Of a stretch of DNA of 64,000 nt, positions 42,111 to 51,217 are shown piece after piece. Numbering within the stretch: the first letter of the stretch is position 1; every line of letters begins with the position of its first letter. The stretch comes from Nodosilinea sp. PGN35 (lineage in GTDB: Bacteria; Cyanobacteriota; Cyanobacteriia; Phormidesmidales; Phormidesmidaceae), in contig NZ_JAQKQJ010000013.1 of the NCBI RefSeq assembly GCF_029109325.1, positions 62,001-126,000 of the forward strand. Reading direction: 5' to 3'. The position numbers and the translations under genes were made by a program. The notes beneath the pieces were generated by a model. That model did no database searches, was not told the DNA's origin, and worked only from the letters and a program-made list of their open reading frames with translations.

Positions 42111-43172
42111 CTACCCGACGCTGACTTCAACGGGAGCCTTGCCGTTGCCGTTGGTTGCAGCAGAAACCGGAGGAATGCCGTAGTCGCTGCCCACGGCCCA
42201 GCCGCGCTCGACGCACTGCCGGATCAGCTTACGGTAGGCCAGTTGCAGGCTATCGGAGGCCAGCAGAATCTCCCCGGTCAGGGGCACCACGCTGGGTACC
42301 TGGCTTTCGATTACCGCTTTGTCTTCTAAATAGGTGTCGTTGGTGTTTTTGCGCGAGTTCCAGTCGGCCCAGGCCTGGGGCAGGAAGTTGCGCAGGCCGA
42401 TCCACTTGGTGAGGGTGGTGGTTTCGTCCACCGGGATGTTGCTGGCGAAGTAGATGTACTGGTAGCCGCGAAAGTTGAAGTCGAGGTGGATGCGGTTGAT
42501 GTTGGGCATGTGGGCGGTGAGGGTGGCGCTGGAGAAGGGGCGATCGCGCTTCACAATCAGCTTCAGCAGCCCGGCCCGCTTGGGCGGTTTGGAGACGGTG
42601 CGGGCGGTGGCGCTCCAGTCGTCCACCTGCACCTCGTAGGGGGGTACCACCGCGTCGTCCCGCAGGTTAAAAAACACCGAGTGGACAAAGGGGGCGTGGG
42701 AACTGTCCAGACCGCTTTCCACCACGCGAGTGTAGTGGGCATTCCAGGTGTATTCGCCAGTGATGGTGCGCCAAGCGGGGTCGCCGTACTCGGGCAGAGC
42801 GGGGATGGGCGGGCGTTGCTCGGCGGTTAGGTCGCCCACAAACAGCCACACCAGGCCGTAGTGCTCTTCCACGGGGAAGGCCTCAATTTTGGCTCGCTTG
42901 GGAATCGGGGTGCCCGCCTGGTCAGCGGGGATGTGGACGCAGGTGCCGTCGGCGGCGTAGCGCCAGCCGTGGTAGGGGCAGCGGATGCAGTTGCCCTCCA
43001 CCCAGCCCCCCGCCAGGGACGCGCCCCGGTGAATGCAGCGATCGCGCATCGCCACGACTTGTCCATCAGATCCCCGGTAGAGCACGTAGTCTTCGCCCAT
43101 CAGCCTTACCGGACAGGGGGCGCTGGTGACGGCGGCGCTAAACTCAACGGCGTACCAGAAATTTTTGAGCAT
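42111..43172 (-). CDS. Rieske-type aromatic-ring-hydroxylating oxygenase (copy 2)
   Basis: 353 residues from the ATG at 43172, with AGGAG upstream. Rieske ligands: RCIHRGASLAGG and CIRCPYHGW; iron site: SGLDSSHAPFVH. The N-terminus MLKNFWYAVEFSAAV matches copy 1, so the pair arose by duplication, but their C-terminal substrate domains have diverged greatly. This suggests either sequential oxygenations of one compound or separate substrates. A mixed alpha/alpha-prime trimer is also possible. Confidence 0.9.
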   Translation of the reverse strand: MLKNFWYAVEFSAAVTSAPCPVRLMGEDYVLYRGSDGQVVAMRDRCIHRGASLAGGWVEGNCIRCPYHGWRYAADGTCVHIPADQAGTPIPKRAKIEAFPVEEHYGLVWLFVGDLTAEQRPPIPALPEYGDPAWRTITGEYTWNAHYTRVVESGLDSSHAPFVHSVFFNLRDDAVVPPYEVQVDDWSATARTVSKPPKRAGLLKLIVKRDRPFSSATLTAHMPNINRIHLDFNFRGYQYIYFASNIPVDETTTLTKWIGLRNFLPQAWADWNSRKNTNDTYLEDKAVIESQVPSVVPLTGEILLASDSLQLAYRKLIRQCVERGWAVGSDYGIPPVSAATNGNGKAPVEVSVG

Positions 43173-43421
43173 CGGGAGTCTCCTAACCAAGGGGAATTGG
43201 GCAACCGCGAGCGACACGTCTGCATCGAGACGTGTCTTGAGAAACAAGCTGGTTTACGCAAAAGCTTGATTTGAGATTTCCCAGGAACACGCGAGAAATC
43301 GCGGCTTTGAGCTTCAAAGCCGACGGTTTAGCTAAAAACCCCTAGGTTTTTGCCCTTGAGCCAGTTTTTGTCTCTGTTGCCTGCGAGTATCTACGGATAT
43401 CCCCACTTGTTCTAGGCCCGG

Positions 43422-45038
43422 TTAGAGGGTCTTGGTCTCTAGGGGTAGAAATACGGTCAACACCTCTCCGGCCTGGGGCCGCTGGCGCACGATGAGCTTA
43501 CCGCCTAGGGCCTGAAACAAATTTTTCGTAGCGTTGAGGTTGAGGCTGAGGCCGCCAGTCTCGGGCTGAAACATAAGTAGCTGGCCCAGCGCCTTAAAGG
43601 GCGATGTCGAGGTCTCAGCCTGGGGCTGAGGCTCGCTGCCCTCGGGAGGGTGCGACTGAAACTGAAGCTTGAGCTGGTGCCCCGCCAGGGTCACGGCCAG
43701 CTCAATGTGGCTGTAGGGCGGCAGGCTATGGGTAAAGCGGTCGATCAGGCCGGTGAGTACCTGGGTCAGCATGGCCGGGTCGCTGTTGACCATCGGTAGG
43801 CAGGGGGGCACATTCACCGTCAGGCTCAGGTTACGGCGGCTGGCCTGCTGCTGCCAGCGGGGAATGGCATCGTCAAACAACTGGTTGAGGGAAATGGCTG
43901 ACAGGGGCGATCGCGGCCTGGCCGTGCGGTCGGTTTCTAGCTCTACCGCACGAAAGATCAGACCAAAGCGATCGATCTGCTGGGTACATTCGCGATCGAT
44001 CAGCCGCAGCCGTTTGGCAACCTCATCGCTGACGTCTTTGCGTTTGAGCAGCGATCGCGTCAGCGTTCGAATCGTCGTCAGGGGCGTCCGAATTTCATGG
44101 GCCATGGCCTTCAGCAGCTCGGTATCGGGGCTGCTCTCAGGGGTTGGCACAGTGTCAGGCGTGGCAAAGGCGGTGCCCTTGAGTACCGCCTCAAACTGGG
44201 GGGGCGAGTCGGTCTGAAAGGCCGCTGCGCTAGGACGAGCGGGCAGCGCCAGGGGTGGCATAGTTCCGGTGGACTGATCCCCATCGCCCTCTCCCTGGGG
44301 CCGCTGGCGCAGCTGAGCCATCAGCAAATGGCTGTAGCGGGTGACCAGGCGGTAGTCGGGCTCTACTGGCGGAAAGTGATCAAACAGACGATCCAGGGCT
44401 GGTACCAGCGGTGGACGGGTCGCCCCAACGCGATCGCGCAGCCGCTGCCAGCCCCGTTCTACCACCTCTGGGTCAAAGGAAAACTGAAATTGAGGCAGGT
44501 CGTCGGTGTCGTAGCCCAACACCAGTAGCACCGAAAACCGACGGGTCAGCAGCAGGCAGAATCGCTCTCCCACCAGGGGATCATGGTTGGTCAGCGGCAC
44601 CATGTGCAAATCGCAGGCGGGGCCGGTGGCAGCGGTTTTCCCCTGACCCGGCAGCAGCGGGCGCATCACTGAAAATATTTGCTCCAGCTGCTCAGGCACC
44701 AGCAGCCAGTGGGATAGCCGCTGCCCCATGAGGCGATCGGGCAACACCGGAAACGGCCCCGACAACACCCCACCCATCAGGGGCAACAGGGTACTCGATT
44801 CAGCGCCCACAGACGCTGAATCGGTCGCTGAATCGGCGGGTAATTCTAGTAGCAGCCTGATGAGCGCAGCCAACCCCCCCAGCCATTCTTGCTCGGCCTG
44901 CACCTGAGCGTGGGGCAGCGATCTCAACTCGTCTCCCGGTAGCCCCAGTCCATGACTACGACTCCAAGCCGCTGCGTCGGGGGCGGCGGCATGCTGCTCA
45001 CTAAACAGCGTACTTAGGGGTAGAAACTGTTGCACCAA
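43422..45038 (-). CDS. Histidine-kinase-like protein with intact H box and eroded ATPase domain
   Basis: 538 residues. The N-terminal 300 residues are a sensor region without a domain I can name, followed by a Pro/Thr-rich linker. The dimerisation helix keeps the phospho-acceptor: LLKAMAHEIRTPLTTIRTL (about residue 318). The ATPase part is degenerate: the N box is LTGLIDRFTHSLPPYS, no D-x-G-x-G motif is present, and the G2 region is GGLSLNLNATKNLFQALGG. It may be phosphorylated in trans or act as a phosphotransfer scaffold. It is the mirror image of the kinase-like protein at 23.1-24.6 kb. Confidence 0.82.
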   Translation of the reverse strand: MVQQFLPLSTLFSEQHAAAPDAAAWSRSHGLGLPGDELRSLPHAQVQAEQEWLGGLAALIRLLLELPADSATDSASVGAESSTLLPLMGGVLSGPFPVLPDRLMGQRLSHWLLVPEQLEQIFSVMRPLLPGQGKTAATGPACDLHMVPLTNHDPLVGERFCLLLTRRFSVLLVLGYDTDDLPQFQFSFDPEVVERGWQRLRDRVGATRPPLVPALDRLFDHFPPVEPDYRLVTRYSHLLMAQLRQRPQGEGDGDQSTGTMPPLALPARPSAAAFQTDSPPQFEAVLKGTAFATPDTVPTPESSPDTELLKAMAHEIRTPLTTIRTLTRSLLKRKDVSDEVAKRLRLIDRECTQQIDRFGLIFRAVELETDRTARPRSPLSAISLNQLFDDAIPRWQQQASRRNLSLTVNVPPCLPMVNSDPAMLTQVLTGLIDRFTHSLPPYSHIELAVTLAGHQLKLQFQSHPPEGSEPQPQAETSTSPFKALGQLLMFQPETGGLSLNLNATKNLFQALGGKLIVRQRPQAGEVLTVFLPLETKTL

Positions 45039-45187
45039 GAGGTTACCTGTCTCTGCAATAGGCTGGCTGCAACACCTGAGCCACAGCTAGCAGGTTGCCC
45101 ACAGCAGGCAACCTGACATCTATTACGAGACTACGCCCTCAGCGCCAAATGGACTATGGGTAGAACCGAACGGAAACCCGGCCTTCC

Positions 45188-45544
45188 CTAGCCAAACCAG
45201 CTAGAGGGAATGGGCTCAGCCTCGACTAACTCTGAGCTGCGCTGGCGCTGCCAAAGTTCAGGTCGTCCCAGCAGCGCCTCAATACCCTGGTGAATTAGCT
45301 GATTGATCTGATCGTGTTGGGCAGAGGAGTAGCAGTGCCCAGTCGGCTCCATATCACAGACGGCACCGCTGTCCATAGTGACGTAAACGACGGGCAGGCG
45401 CGCTAAAACGTATGCCGTCAACTTTTGTCGCAGCTCCGGAACGGCAAAGACCTGGCGATATTCGTAGAGAGGATAGGCCGCCAGAATAGTATCGATCTTA
45501 TTCGTTACGATTGGCAAAGTTAGGTTGACAATGGTTTGAGTCAT
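45188..45544 (-). CDS. ComFB-like protein (late competence development family)
   Basis: 118 residues. The order of KIDTILAAYPLYEYRQVFAVPELRQKL, AYVLARLPVVYVTMDSG and the closing QINQLIHQGIEALLGR matches cyanobacterial ComFB-family proteins. Some ComFB proteins have been reported as cyclic dinucleotide receptors. It carries two Cys (VCDMEPTGHC). It stands alone, 149 bases past the kinase-like gene start, in the same direction. Confidence 0.6.
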   Translation of the reverse strand: MTQTIVNLTLPIVTNKIDTILAAYPLYEYRQVFAVPELRQKLTAYVLARLPVVYVTMDSGAVCDMEPTGHCYSSAQHDQINQLIHQGIEALLGRPELWQRQRSSELVEAEPIPSSWFG

Positions 45545-46019
45545 TTGAATCCAACTCCAGGGGTATTCAGTGGCAAAGGCGGGGGTGTTAGGTGCCTCTG
45601 AGGGCAGGGATCAATCTAAATAGGCGAAAACGCAGCTTTGAACCAGGAAAAGATTTAGTAAATCAGGCTCTTAAAGAGTGCTCAATCACCACAGATAGGG
45701 GTTGAGCAAAGGGCTGGAGCCAGGAGATCAAAAAAGAGGCAAAGCCTCAAAGTGAAACACGTCCCAACTAATTTCAGATATTCCCCATATAAGCGCGACA
45801 ATGGCGGTGGGCCTATCTAAGTTTTAGAAAGAAATAATTTTTCTCTTTCGGGCGATTGTGAAAACTATGTAAAGCGCAGTGTTTCTCAATCGTTGTTATT
45901 CTTTTTGGGAGTGTTATTCTCATGGCTGTTGCATTGCGTAATAACTGACCGGGCTCCGGCGTTCCAGGCCGCAGCCGAGGGCCTGAATATTGCGCCCGAG
46001 CAGGGGGTGAGGTCTGTCG
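45545..46019. other. Long intergenic region with a candidate small frame
   Basis: 475 bases. The left and centre are A+T-rich, with no hairpin of note. The right 115 bases return to high G+C and hold a 38-codon frame (45911-46027), listed separately. It probably contains the promoters of the divergent ComFB-like and 198-residue genes. Confidence 0.5.
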
Positions 46020-46027
46020 TTGAGTAA
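45911..46027 (+). CDS. Candidate small protein of 38 residues
   Basis: A GTG-started frame preceded by GGGA encodes MLFSWLLHCVITDRAPAF and then a helical stretch with AAAEGLNIAPEQG. Its stop TAA (46025-46027) overlaps the TTG start of the next gene in the string TTGAGTAA, as in translational coupling. Base composition in the last 90 bases is gene-like. No known family is recognised. It could instead be a leader peptide or the tail of a decayed gene. Confidence 0.3.
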   Translation: MLFSWLLHCVITDRAPAFQAAAEGLNIAPEQGVRSVVE

Positions 46028-46616
46028 AAATGTTCTACTACTGGTGTGTGGAGGTATCCATCCACCCAGCTATAGCGGTCAGATTTTGGCCGCCATTGCC
46101 CAGGATGAGACCCTGGATCGGCTCTGCTGGGCCGTCAGTTTCCCCAGCTCTGGCCTGAACGTGTTTTCGCCGTTTGCCCTGCGCCAAAGCCTTGAACCCG
46201 CATTTGGGACAGCCCCTTGCCAGGGCCAATTGCCGGGGCTGATTATCTGGGCCTTTAGTGCAGGCTGTGTAGGAGCAGTCGCCCTGGCCACCTACTGGCA
46301 ACGCTACCGGGGGCCGGTATTGGCAATATTTTTAGTCGATGGGTGGGGCGTGCCTCGCCCACCGGGCCTGCGGGTGCACCGCCTGAGCCACGATCGCATG
46401 ACCCACGACACCTCCCGCTGGCTGGGAGCCGGGGATGAAGATTTTTGGGCCGATCCTCCTGTATCGCACCTGACGCTTTGGCAGCAGCCCCACCGAACTG
46501 AGGGCTGGGCCACTGCCCAGCAGCAGGTTGGGGAGCGGCTTACCGCTGAGGCCTTTCTGTGTCTGCGATCGCGAGACTACGCCCGCAGCTACGATCTGAA
46601 TATCAACAGCCCATAA
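46020..46616 (+). CDS. Conserved hypothetical protein with hydrolase-like motif
   Basis: 198 residues from a TTG at 46020 (SKNVLLLVCGGIHPP follows). Strand-turn motif IIWAFSAGCVGAVALATYW resembles the nucleophile elbow of alpha/beta hydrolases (here F-S-A-G), and VLAIFLVDGWG with VHRLSHDRMTHDTSRWLG follows. I recognise it as a cyanobacterial conserved type but cannot name a function. It lies 185 bases upstream of ilvB in the same direction. Confidence 0.72.
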   Translation: MSKNVLLLVCGGIHPPSYSGQILAAIAQDETLDRLCWAVSFPSSGLNVFSPFALRQSLEPAFGTAPCQGQLPGLIIWAFSAGCVGAVALATYWQRYRGPVLAIFLVDGWGVPRPPGLRVHRLSHDRMTHDTSRWLGAGDEDFWADPPVSHLTLWQQPHRTEGWATAQQQVGERLTAEAFLCLRSRDYARSYDLNINSP

Positions 46617-46801
46617 CCAGTCGCCCTAAAGTCAGCCGCATCTGTCTAAAACACCCTGGCCTCTGCTGCTAAGATAGGGGAAAATGTTAGTCATTTAACA
46701 GCATTTAGCAACACTATTCCTGTAAAGCAGCGGCGGTGAGCCTGTTCACTGCTCGTGTGGCCCAAGGGGGAAATGTTCCGACTAAATCTTCTGCTTAAGC
46801 A

Positions 46802-48691
46802 ATGCATACTAGCCCTAGCTCAATCCAAGCACCCGCCGCTATGACGACTCCCGTTGCCGCTCCTAACAGTGTTCTTGTGCGCCGCGCCTCCGGTGCCTTT
46901 GCCCTGATCGACAGCCTGAGGCGGCATGGGGTAGAACATATTTTCGGCTATCCCGGCGGGGCAATTCTACCGATCTACGATGAGTTGTACCGGGCTGAGG
47001 CGGTAGGGGGCATTAGCCACATTTTAGTGCGCCATGAGCAGGGGGGTGCCCACGCCGCCGACGGCTACGCCCGCGCTACGGGCAAGGTGGGGGTCTGCTT
47101 CGGTACCTCTGGCCCTGGGGCCACCAACCTGGTCACCGGCATTGCCACCGCCCAAATGGACTCGGTGCCCATGGTGGTGATTACGGGGCAGGTGCCCAGC
47201 CATGCGATCGGTAGCGACGCTTTTCAAGAGACCGATATTTTTGGCATTACCCTGCCTCTGGTCAAGCATTCCTACGTGGCCCGGCGGCCCGAGCAGATTC
47301 CTCAGATGGTGGCAGAGGCGTTTTACATTGCCCAGACCGGTCGCCCTGGCCCGGTGCTGATCGACATTCCCAAAGATATTGGCCTGGCGGAATTTGACTA
47401 CGTTCCTGTGGAGCCGGGACAGGTCAACCTACCCGGCTACAAACCCACGATCAAAGGTAACCCTCGCCAGATTAGCCACGCCCTGCGGCTGCTGCGCCAG
47501 AGCGAACGTCCCCTCCTGTACGTGGGTGGCGGTGCCATCACCGCCGGGGCTCACTCGGAGTTACTGAAACTGGCCGAATATTTTCAAATTCCGGTGACCA
47601 CTACCCTGATGGGCAAGGGATGTTTTGACGAACACCATTCCCTGGCTTTGGGCATGCTGGGTATGCATGGCACTGCCTACGCTAACTTTGCCGTCAGCGA
47701 GTGCGACCTGCTGATTGCCGTGGGGGCGCGCTTTGACGATCGCGTTACCGGCAAGCTGGATGAGTTTGCCTCCCGCGCCCAGGTAATTCACATCGACATT
47801 GACCCCGCCGAGGTGGGTAAAAACCGCAGCCCCCAGGTGCCGATTGTGGGCGATGTCAGGCAGGTGCTCACCAACCTGCTCACCCGAATCGAGGAAGAAA
47901 ATCAGCTGCCACCTCCCAACCAAACGGCGGCCTGGCGCGATCGCATCGATCGCTGGAAGCGAGATTATCCTCTGGTGGTACCCACCTACCCCAGCGTGCT
48001 GTCGCCCCAGGAAGTGATCTACGAACTCGCTACCCAGGCCCCCCACGCCTACTTCACGACCGATGTGGGGCAGCACCAGATGTGGTCGGCTCAGTTTTTG
48101 AAGAATGGCCCCCGTCAGTGGGTGTCCAGTGCTGGTCTGGGCACCATGGGCTTTGGCATGCCCGCCGCCATGGGGGTGCAGGTGGCGTTGCCCAACGAAA
48201 CCGTGATCTGCATCAGCGGCGACGCCAGCTTTCAGATGAACCTGCAAGAGCTGGGCACCCTGGCCCAGTACAACATTCCAGTCAAGACGGTGATTGTCAA
48301 CAACGGCTGGCAGGGCATGGTGCGCCAGTGGCAGCAGGCCTTCCACGGCGAGCGCTACTCCTCCTCTAATATGGAAGTAGGGATGCCTAACTTTGAGATC
48401 CTGGCCCAAGCCTACGGCATCAAAGGTATGGTCGTGAGCGATCGCGAACAGCTGACCCCCACCGTGGCCGCCATGCTGGCCCACGACGGGCCAGTACTGC
48501 TGGACGTGCGGGTGCGTCGCGACGAAAACTGCTACCCCATGGTGGCCCCCGGCAAGGGCAATCACCAAATGATCGGCCTACCGGAGGTACACGGCACGGG
48601 CAGCGGTCTAGGGCCCGCCCCCTGCGTTAGCTGTGGCTACCAAAATCTCTCGACCAGCAACTTTTGCTCAGAGTGCGGCACGAAGCTATAG
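46802..48691 (+). CDS. ilvB: Acetolactate synthase large subunit with C-terminal zinc ribbon
   Basis: 629 residues. It condenses two pyruvates (or pyruvate and 2-oxobutyrate) in branched-chain amino acid synthesis, using TPP and FAD. HIFGYPGGAILPIYD holds the N-terminal active site with Glu in RHEQGGAHAADGYARA; the TPP-Mg motif is SGDASFQMNLQELGTLAQYN. After the normal enzyme ends, residues 600-629 carry CVSCGYQNL and FCSECGTKL, a four-cysteine zinc ribbon. No ilvN regulatory subunit is adjacent. The ribbon is unusual for the enzyme and may bind partners or RNA, or sense redox. Confidence 0.95.
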   Translation: MHTSPSSIQAPAAMTTPVAAPNSVLVRRASGAFALIDSLRRHGVEHIFGYPGGAILPIYDELYRAEAVGGISHILVRHEQGGAHAADGYARATGKVGVCFGTSGPGATNLVTGIATAQMDSVPMVVITGQVPSHAIGSDAFQETDIFGITLPLVKHSYVARRPEQIPQMVAEAFYIAQTGRPGPVLIDIPKDIGLAEFDYVPVEPGQVNLPGYKPTIKGNPRQISHALRLLRQSERPLLYVGGGAITAGAHSELLKLAEYFQIPVTTTLMGKGCFDEHHSLALGMLGMHGTAYANFAVSECDLLIAVGARFDDRVTGKLDEFASRAQVIHIDIDPAEVGKNRSPQVPIVGDVRQVLTNLLTRIEEENQLPPPNQTAAWRDRIDRWKRDYPLVVPTYPSVLSPQEVIYELATQAPHAYFTTDVGQHQMWSAQFLKNGPRQWVSSAGLGTMGFGMPAAMGVQVALPNETVICISGDASFQMNLQELGTLAQYNIPVKTVIVNNGWQGMVRQWQQAFHGERYSSSNMEVGMPNFEILAQAYGIKGMVVSDREQLTPTVAAMLAHDGPVLLDVRVRRDENCYPMVAPGKGNHQMIGLPEVHGTGSGLGPAPCVSCGYQNLSTSNFCSECGTKL

Positions 48692-48780
48692 CTGACCCCA
48701 TCAGTTTTAGCGGGCTATTGGCTCAATTTTTTCAGAATGCAGTATCCTGACTTCAGTTTCACTACTGGTGTGGGTCGTCT

Positions 48781-49317
48781 ATGTCTGCTGCGCTGAAATC
48801 CTATGTGCCCCGTCCGGTGCCGTCTCGGCGAGGGGCGTCGGCAGCCCAGACCCAAGCCGATCTGCACTATGGCTCGGCTGTGCCCACAGAGGCCAGACCA
48901 AGGATTGCCCCGCCCGCAGTGCTGCCGACGCCTGGAGTGGATGCGCCGCACCCGGTGGTGCGGCGGCTGGGCCAACTTCACTTGGTATCCTCAGCCCTAG
49001 CGGGGTCTTTGGTGGCGCTCACCTTGATTAGCTACGGCACGTCGGTATATATCAATCGACAGCTCAGTCAGGCCAGCCAGCAGCTCAATCGTTTGCAGCG
49101 CAGCGAGCAGCAGCTCACCACTGCCAATGAGGTGCTGAAGAATCACCTGGCCCAGCAGGTAGAGGGGGATGACATGGGGTTTCAGCCTCCCCAACCGGGC
49201 AGCGTTATTTTTCTCAAGCCAGCGCCCCAGGCGACCTTGGCCCTGTCTAACCCAGCGCCGACCTCGGCTATCGGGCGGTTGGCCCTGCCCAAGGTGGATG
49301 TGCCCCTGGGATATTAA
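48781..49317 (+). CDS. FtsL-like bitopic cell division protein
   Basis: 178 residues: a Pro/Arg-rich cytoplasmic part (1-62), one membrane span (LVSSALAGSLVALTLISYGTSVYI, about 68-92), and a coiled coil (QLSQASQQLNRLQRSEQQLTTANEVLKNHLAQQ, 95-127), then a Pro-rich tail. This layout and the position 34 bases before ftsI are those of FtsL, which with FtsB and FtsQ activates FtsWI. Sequence similarity to FtsL is always weak, so position carries much of the call. Confidence 0.75.
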   Translation: MSAALKSYVPRPVPSRRGASAAQTQADLHYGSAVPTEARPRIAPPAVLPTPGVDAPHPVVRRLGQLHLVSSALAGSLVALTLISYGTSVYINRQLSQASQQLNRLQRSEQQLTTANEVLKNHLAQQVEGDDMGFQPPQPGSVIFLKPAPQATLALSNPAPTSAIGRLALPKVDVPLGY

Positions 49318-49351
49318 GCACTAGCCTCACCGTTTACCTGCCTTTGCACCT

Positions 49352-51217
49352 ATGGCTAGTTCTGCCTACTCTACCCGCCGTCGCCGCCGTCGTCGCCCAC
49401 AGCTTCGGCCCGCGATCGCCTTTAACCCAGCCGCAACCCAGGTCAGAATTCTGCTGGTGTGGGGATTGCTGGTGCTGTCGCTGGTGGCGATCGCAGGCCG
49501 TTTGGTCTGGCTACAGCTGGCCCAGGGCGACAGTCTGACCAGTTTGGCCCAGCAGCAGCGCCTGACATCCCCCGTACAGCGGCAGCTGCGGCACTCCGTC
49601 ATCGACCGTCAGGGCAATGTGGTTGCCGTCGATCGCGTGGTGTACACCCTGTACGCCCATCCTCAGCTGTTTGACTTATCGATTCCAGCGATGGCCGCTA
49701 CCCTCAGCCCGCTCTTAGACCGTCCTGAGTCGGTGCTGATTGGCCAGTTGAGCCGTCAGCCGACCGGCATTCGCATGGTTGATGGCCTGCCCGAGGCAAC
49801 CGTCGATCGGCTGCGCGCTCTGCGCCTCAACGGCCTTGAGCTAGAGCCTCACCAGCAGCGCTTTTATCCCCAGCAGCAGTTGTTTGCTCCGATTGTCGGG
49901 TTTGTCAATTTTGACGGACAGCCCCAGGCCGGTTTAGAGATCGCCTACCAGGATCAGCTAGCCCTGGTCGCTGCTCCGGAGACAGCCCCAAACACTGCTC
50001 CTGGGGAGTCAGACCTGAGTTTAGAGGTCTACGGCCCCCCCGCCCCCGGTGACCCAGCGGCAGCTACGGCTGCCGATAGCGCTGCCGTCGGCGGAGAGAG
50101 CGGGGGCTCAGCGTTGCCCCTGGCCGACAATGTCAGTCTCCAGCTCACCCTCGACAGCCGCCTGCAGCGCACGGCCCAGCATGAACTTCAGGCTGTAGTC
50201 GATCGCCATCGGGCCAAGCGGGGCACCGTAATGGTAATGGAAGCCCAGAGCGGCGAAATACTGGCCCTGGCCAGTGTGCCTACCTACGATCCCAACCAGT
50301 ATTTTAAGACCGATCCCGAGCATCTTAGAACCTGGGCCATCAGCGATCTCTACGAGCCGGGTTCGACCTTTAAGCCGATCAACATTGCGATCGCCCTCGA
50401 AGCCGGCCTGATAACCCCCGACGAAGTCGTCAACGACAGCGGTCAAATTCAGTTTGGCGAATGGAAGATTAGAAACCACGACTACGCCACCGCAGGCGGG
50501 CGAGGGCCGCTCTCAATCACCGACGTGCTGAAATACTCCAGCAACGTGGGCATGGTGCGCATTATGCAGAAAATGTCTGCCGCCGACTACTTTGCCTGGC
50601 TCCAGCGCCTCAGCCTCGATCGCCCCACCGGCATTGATCTGCCCGCCGAGGCCGCCGGCCAGATGAAAGACCGCGAGCACTTCGTCCACAGCCGGGTCGA
50701 GTCAGCTACCACATCCTTTGGGCAGGGGTTCTCGCTGTCGCCCATCAAAATGCTTCAGCTCCAGGCCATTCTGGCCAACGGAGGCAAGCTGGTTACCCCT
50801 CACGTGGTCAGCGCCATGGTCACGGAGGATGGCACCCCGGTATGGACGCCACCGCGACCCCAGCCTGAGACCATCTTTTCGCCTCAAACCACCCAGCATG
50901 TGCTCACCATGATGGAGGCTGTGGTCGATCAAGGTACCGGCGGTACCGCCAAGCTACCCGGCTACCGCATCGGCGGCAAAACCGGTACCGCTCAAAAAGC
51001 CGCTGCCTCAGGGGGCTATGGCCGAGGCCGCGTCACCAGCTTTGTGGGAATTTTGCCCATCGATTCCCCCCGCTACGTGGTGCTGGCGATCATCGATGAA
51101 CCCCAGGGAGATGACGCCTACGGCTCGACCGTCGCGGCTCCTTTGGTCAAAAAGGTCACCGAAGCGCTGGTAGTGCTGGAGGGACTTCCCCCCAGCGCTG
51201 GCGTAGCTACCCCTTAA
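49352..51217 (+). CDS. ftsI: Division-specific penicillin-binding protein (class B PBP)
   Basis: 621 residues. An Arg-rich N-terminus and membrane span (VWGLLVLSLVAIAGRLVWLQL, about 37-57) precede the dimerisation domain and the transpeptidase. Catalytic motifs: STFK at 338-341, SSN at 396-398, KTG at 543-545. Between the two domains (about 208-258) is an Ala/Pro/Gly-rich linker (APETAPNTAPGESD and PPAPGDPAAATAADSAAVGG) that other FtsI proteins lack or have shorter. It cross-links septal peptidoglycan. The start has no strong ribosome site. Confidence 0.93.
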   Translation: MASSAYSTRRRRRRRPQLRPAIAFNPAATQVRILLVWGLLVLSLVAIAGRLVWLQLAQGDSLTSLAQQQRLTSPVQRQLRHSVIDRQGNVVAVDRVVYTLYAHPQLFDLSIPAMAATLSPLLDRPESVLIGQLSRQPTGIRMVDGLPEATVDRLRALRLNGLELEPHQQRFYPQQQLFAPIVGFVNFDGQPQAGLEIAYQDQLALVAAPETAPNTAPGESDLSLEVYGPPAPGDPAAATAADSAAVGGESGGSALPLADNVSLQLTLDSRLQRTAQHELQAVVDRHRAKRGTVMVMEAQSGEILALASVPTYDPNQYFKTDPEHLRTWAISDLYEPGSTFKPINIAIALEAGLITPDEVVNDSGQIQFGEWKIRNHDYATAGGRGPLSITDVLKYSSNVGMVRIMQKMSAADYFAWLQRLSLDRPTGIDLPAEAAGQMKDREHFVHSRVESATTSFGQGFSLSPIKMLQLQAILANGGKLVTPHVVSAMVTEDGTPVWTPPRPQPETIFSPQTTQHVLTMMEAVVDQGTGGTAKLPGYRIGGKTGTAQKAAASGGYGRGRVTSFVGILPIDSPRYVVLAIIDEPQGDDAYGSTVAAPLVKKVTEALVVLEGLPPSAGVATP

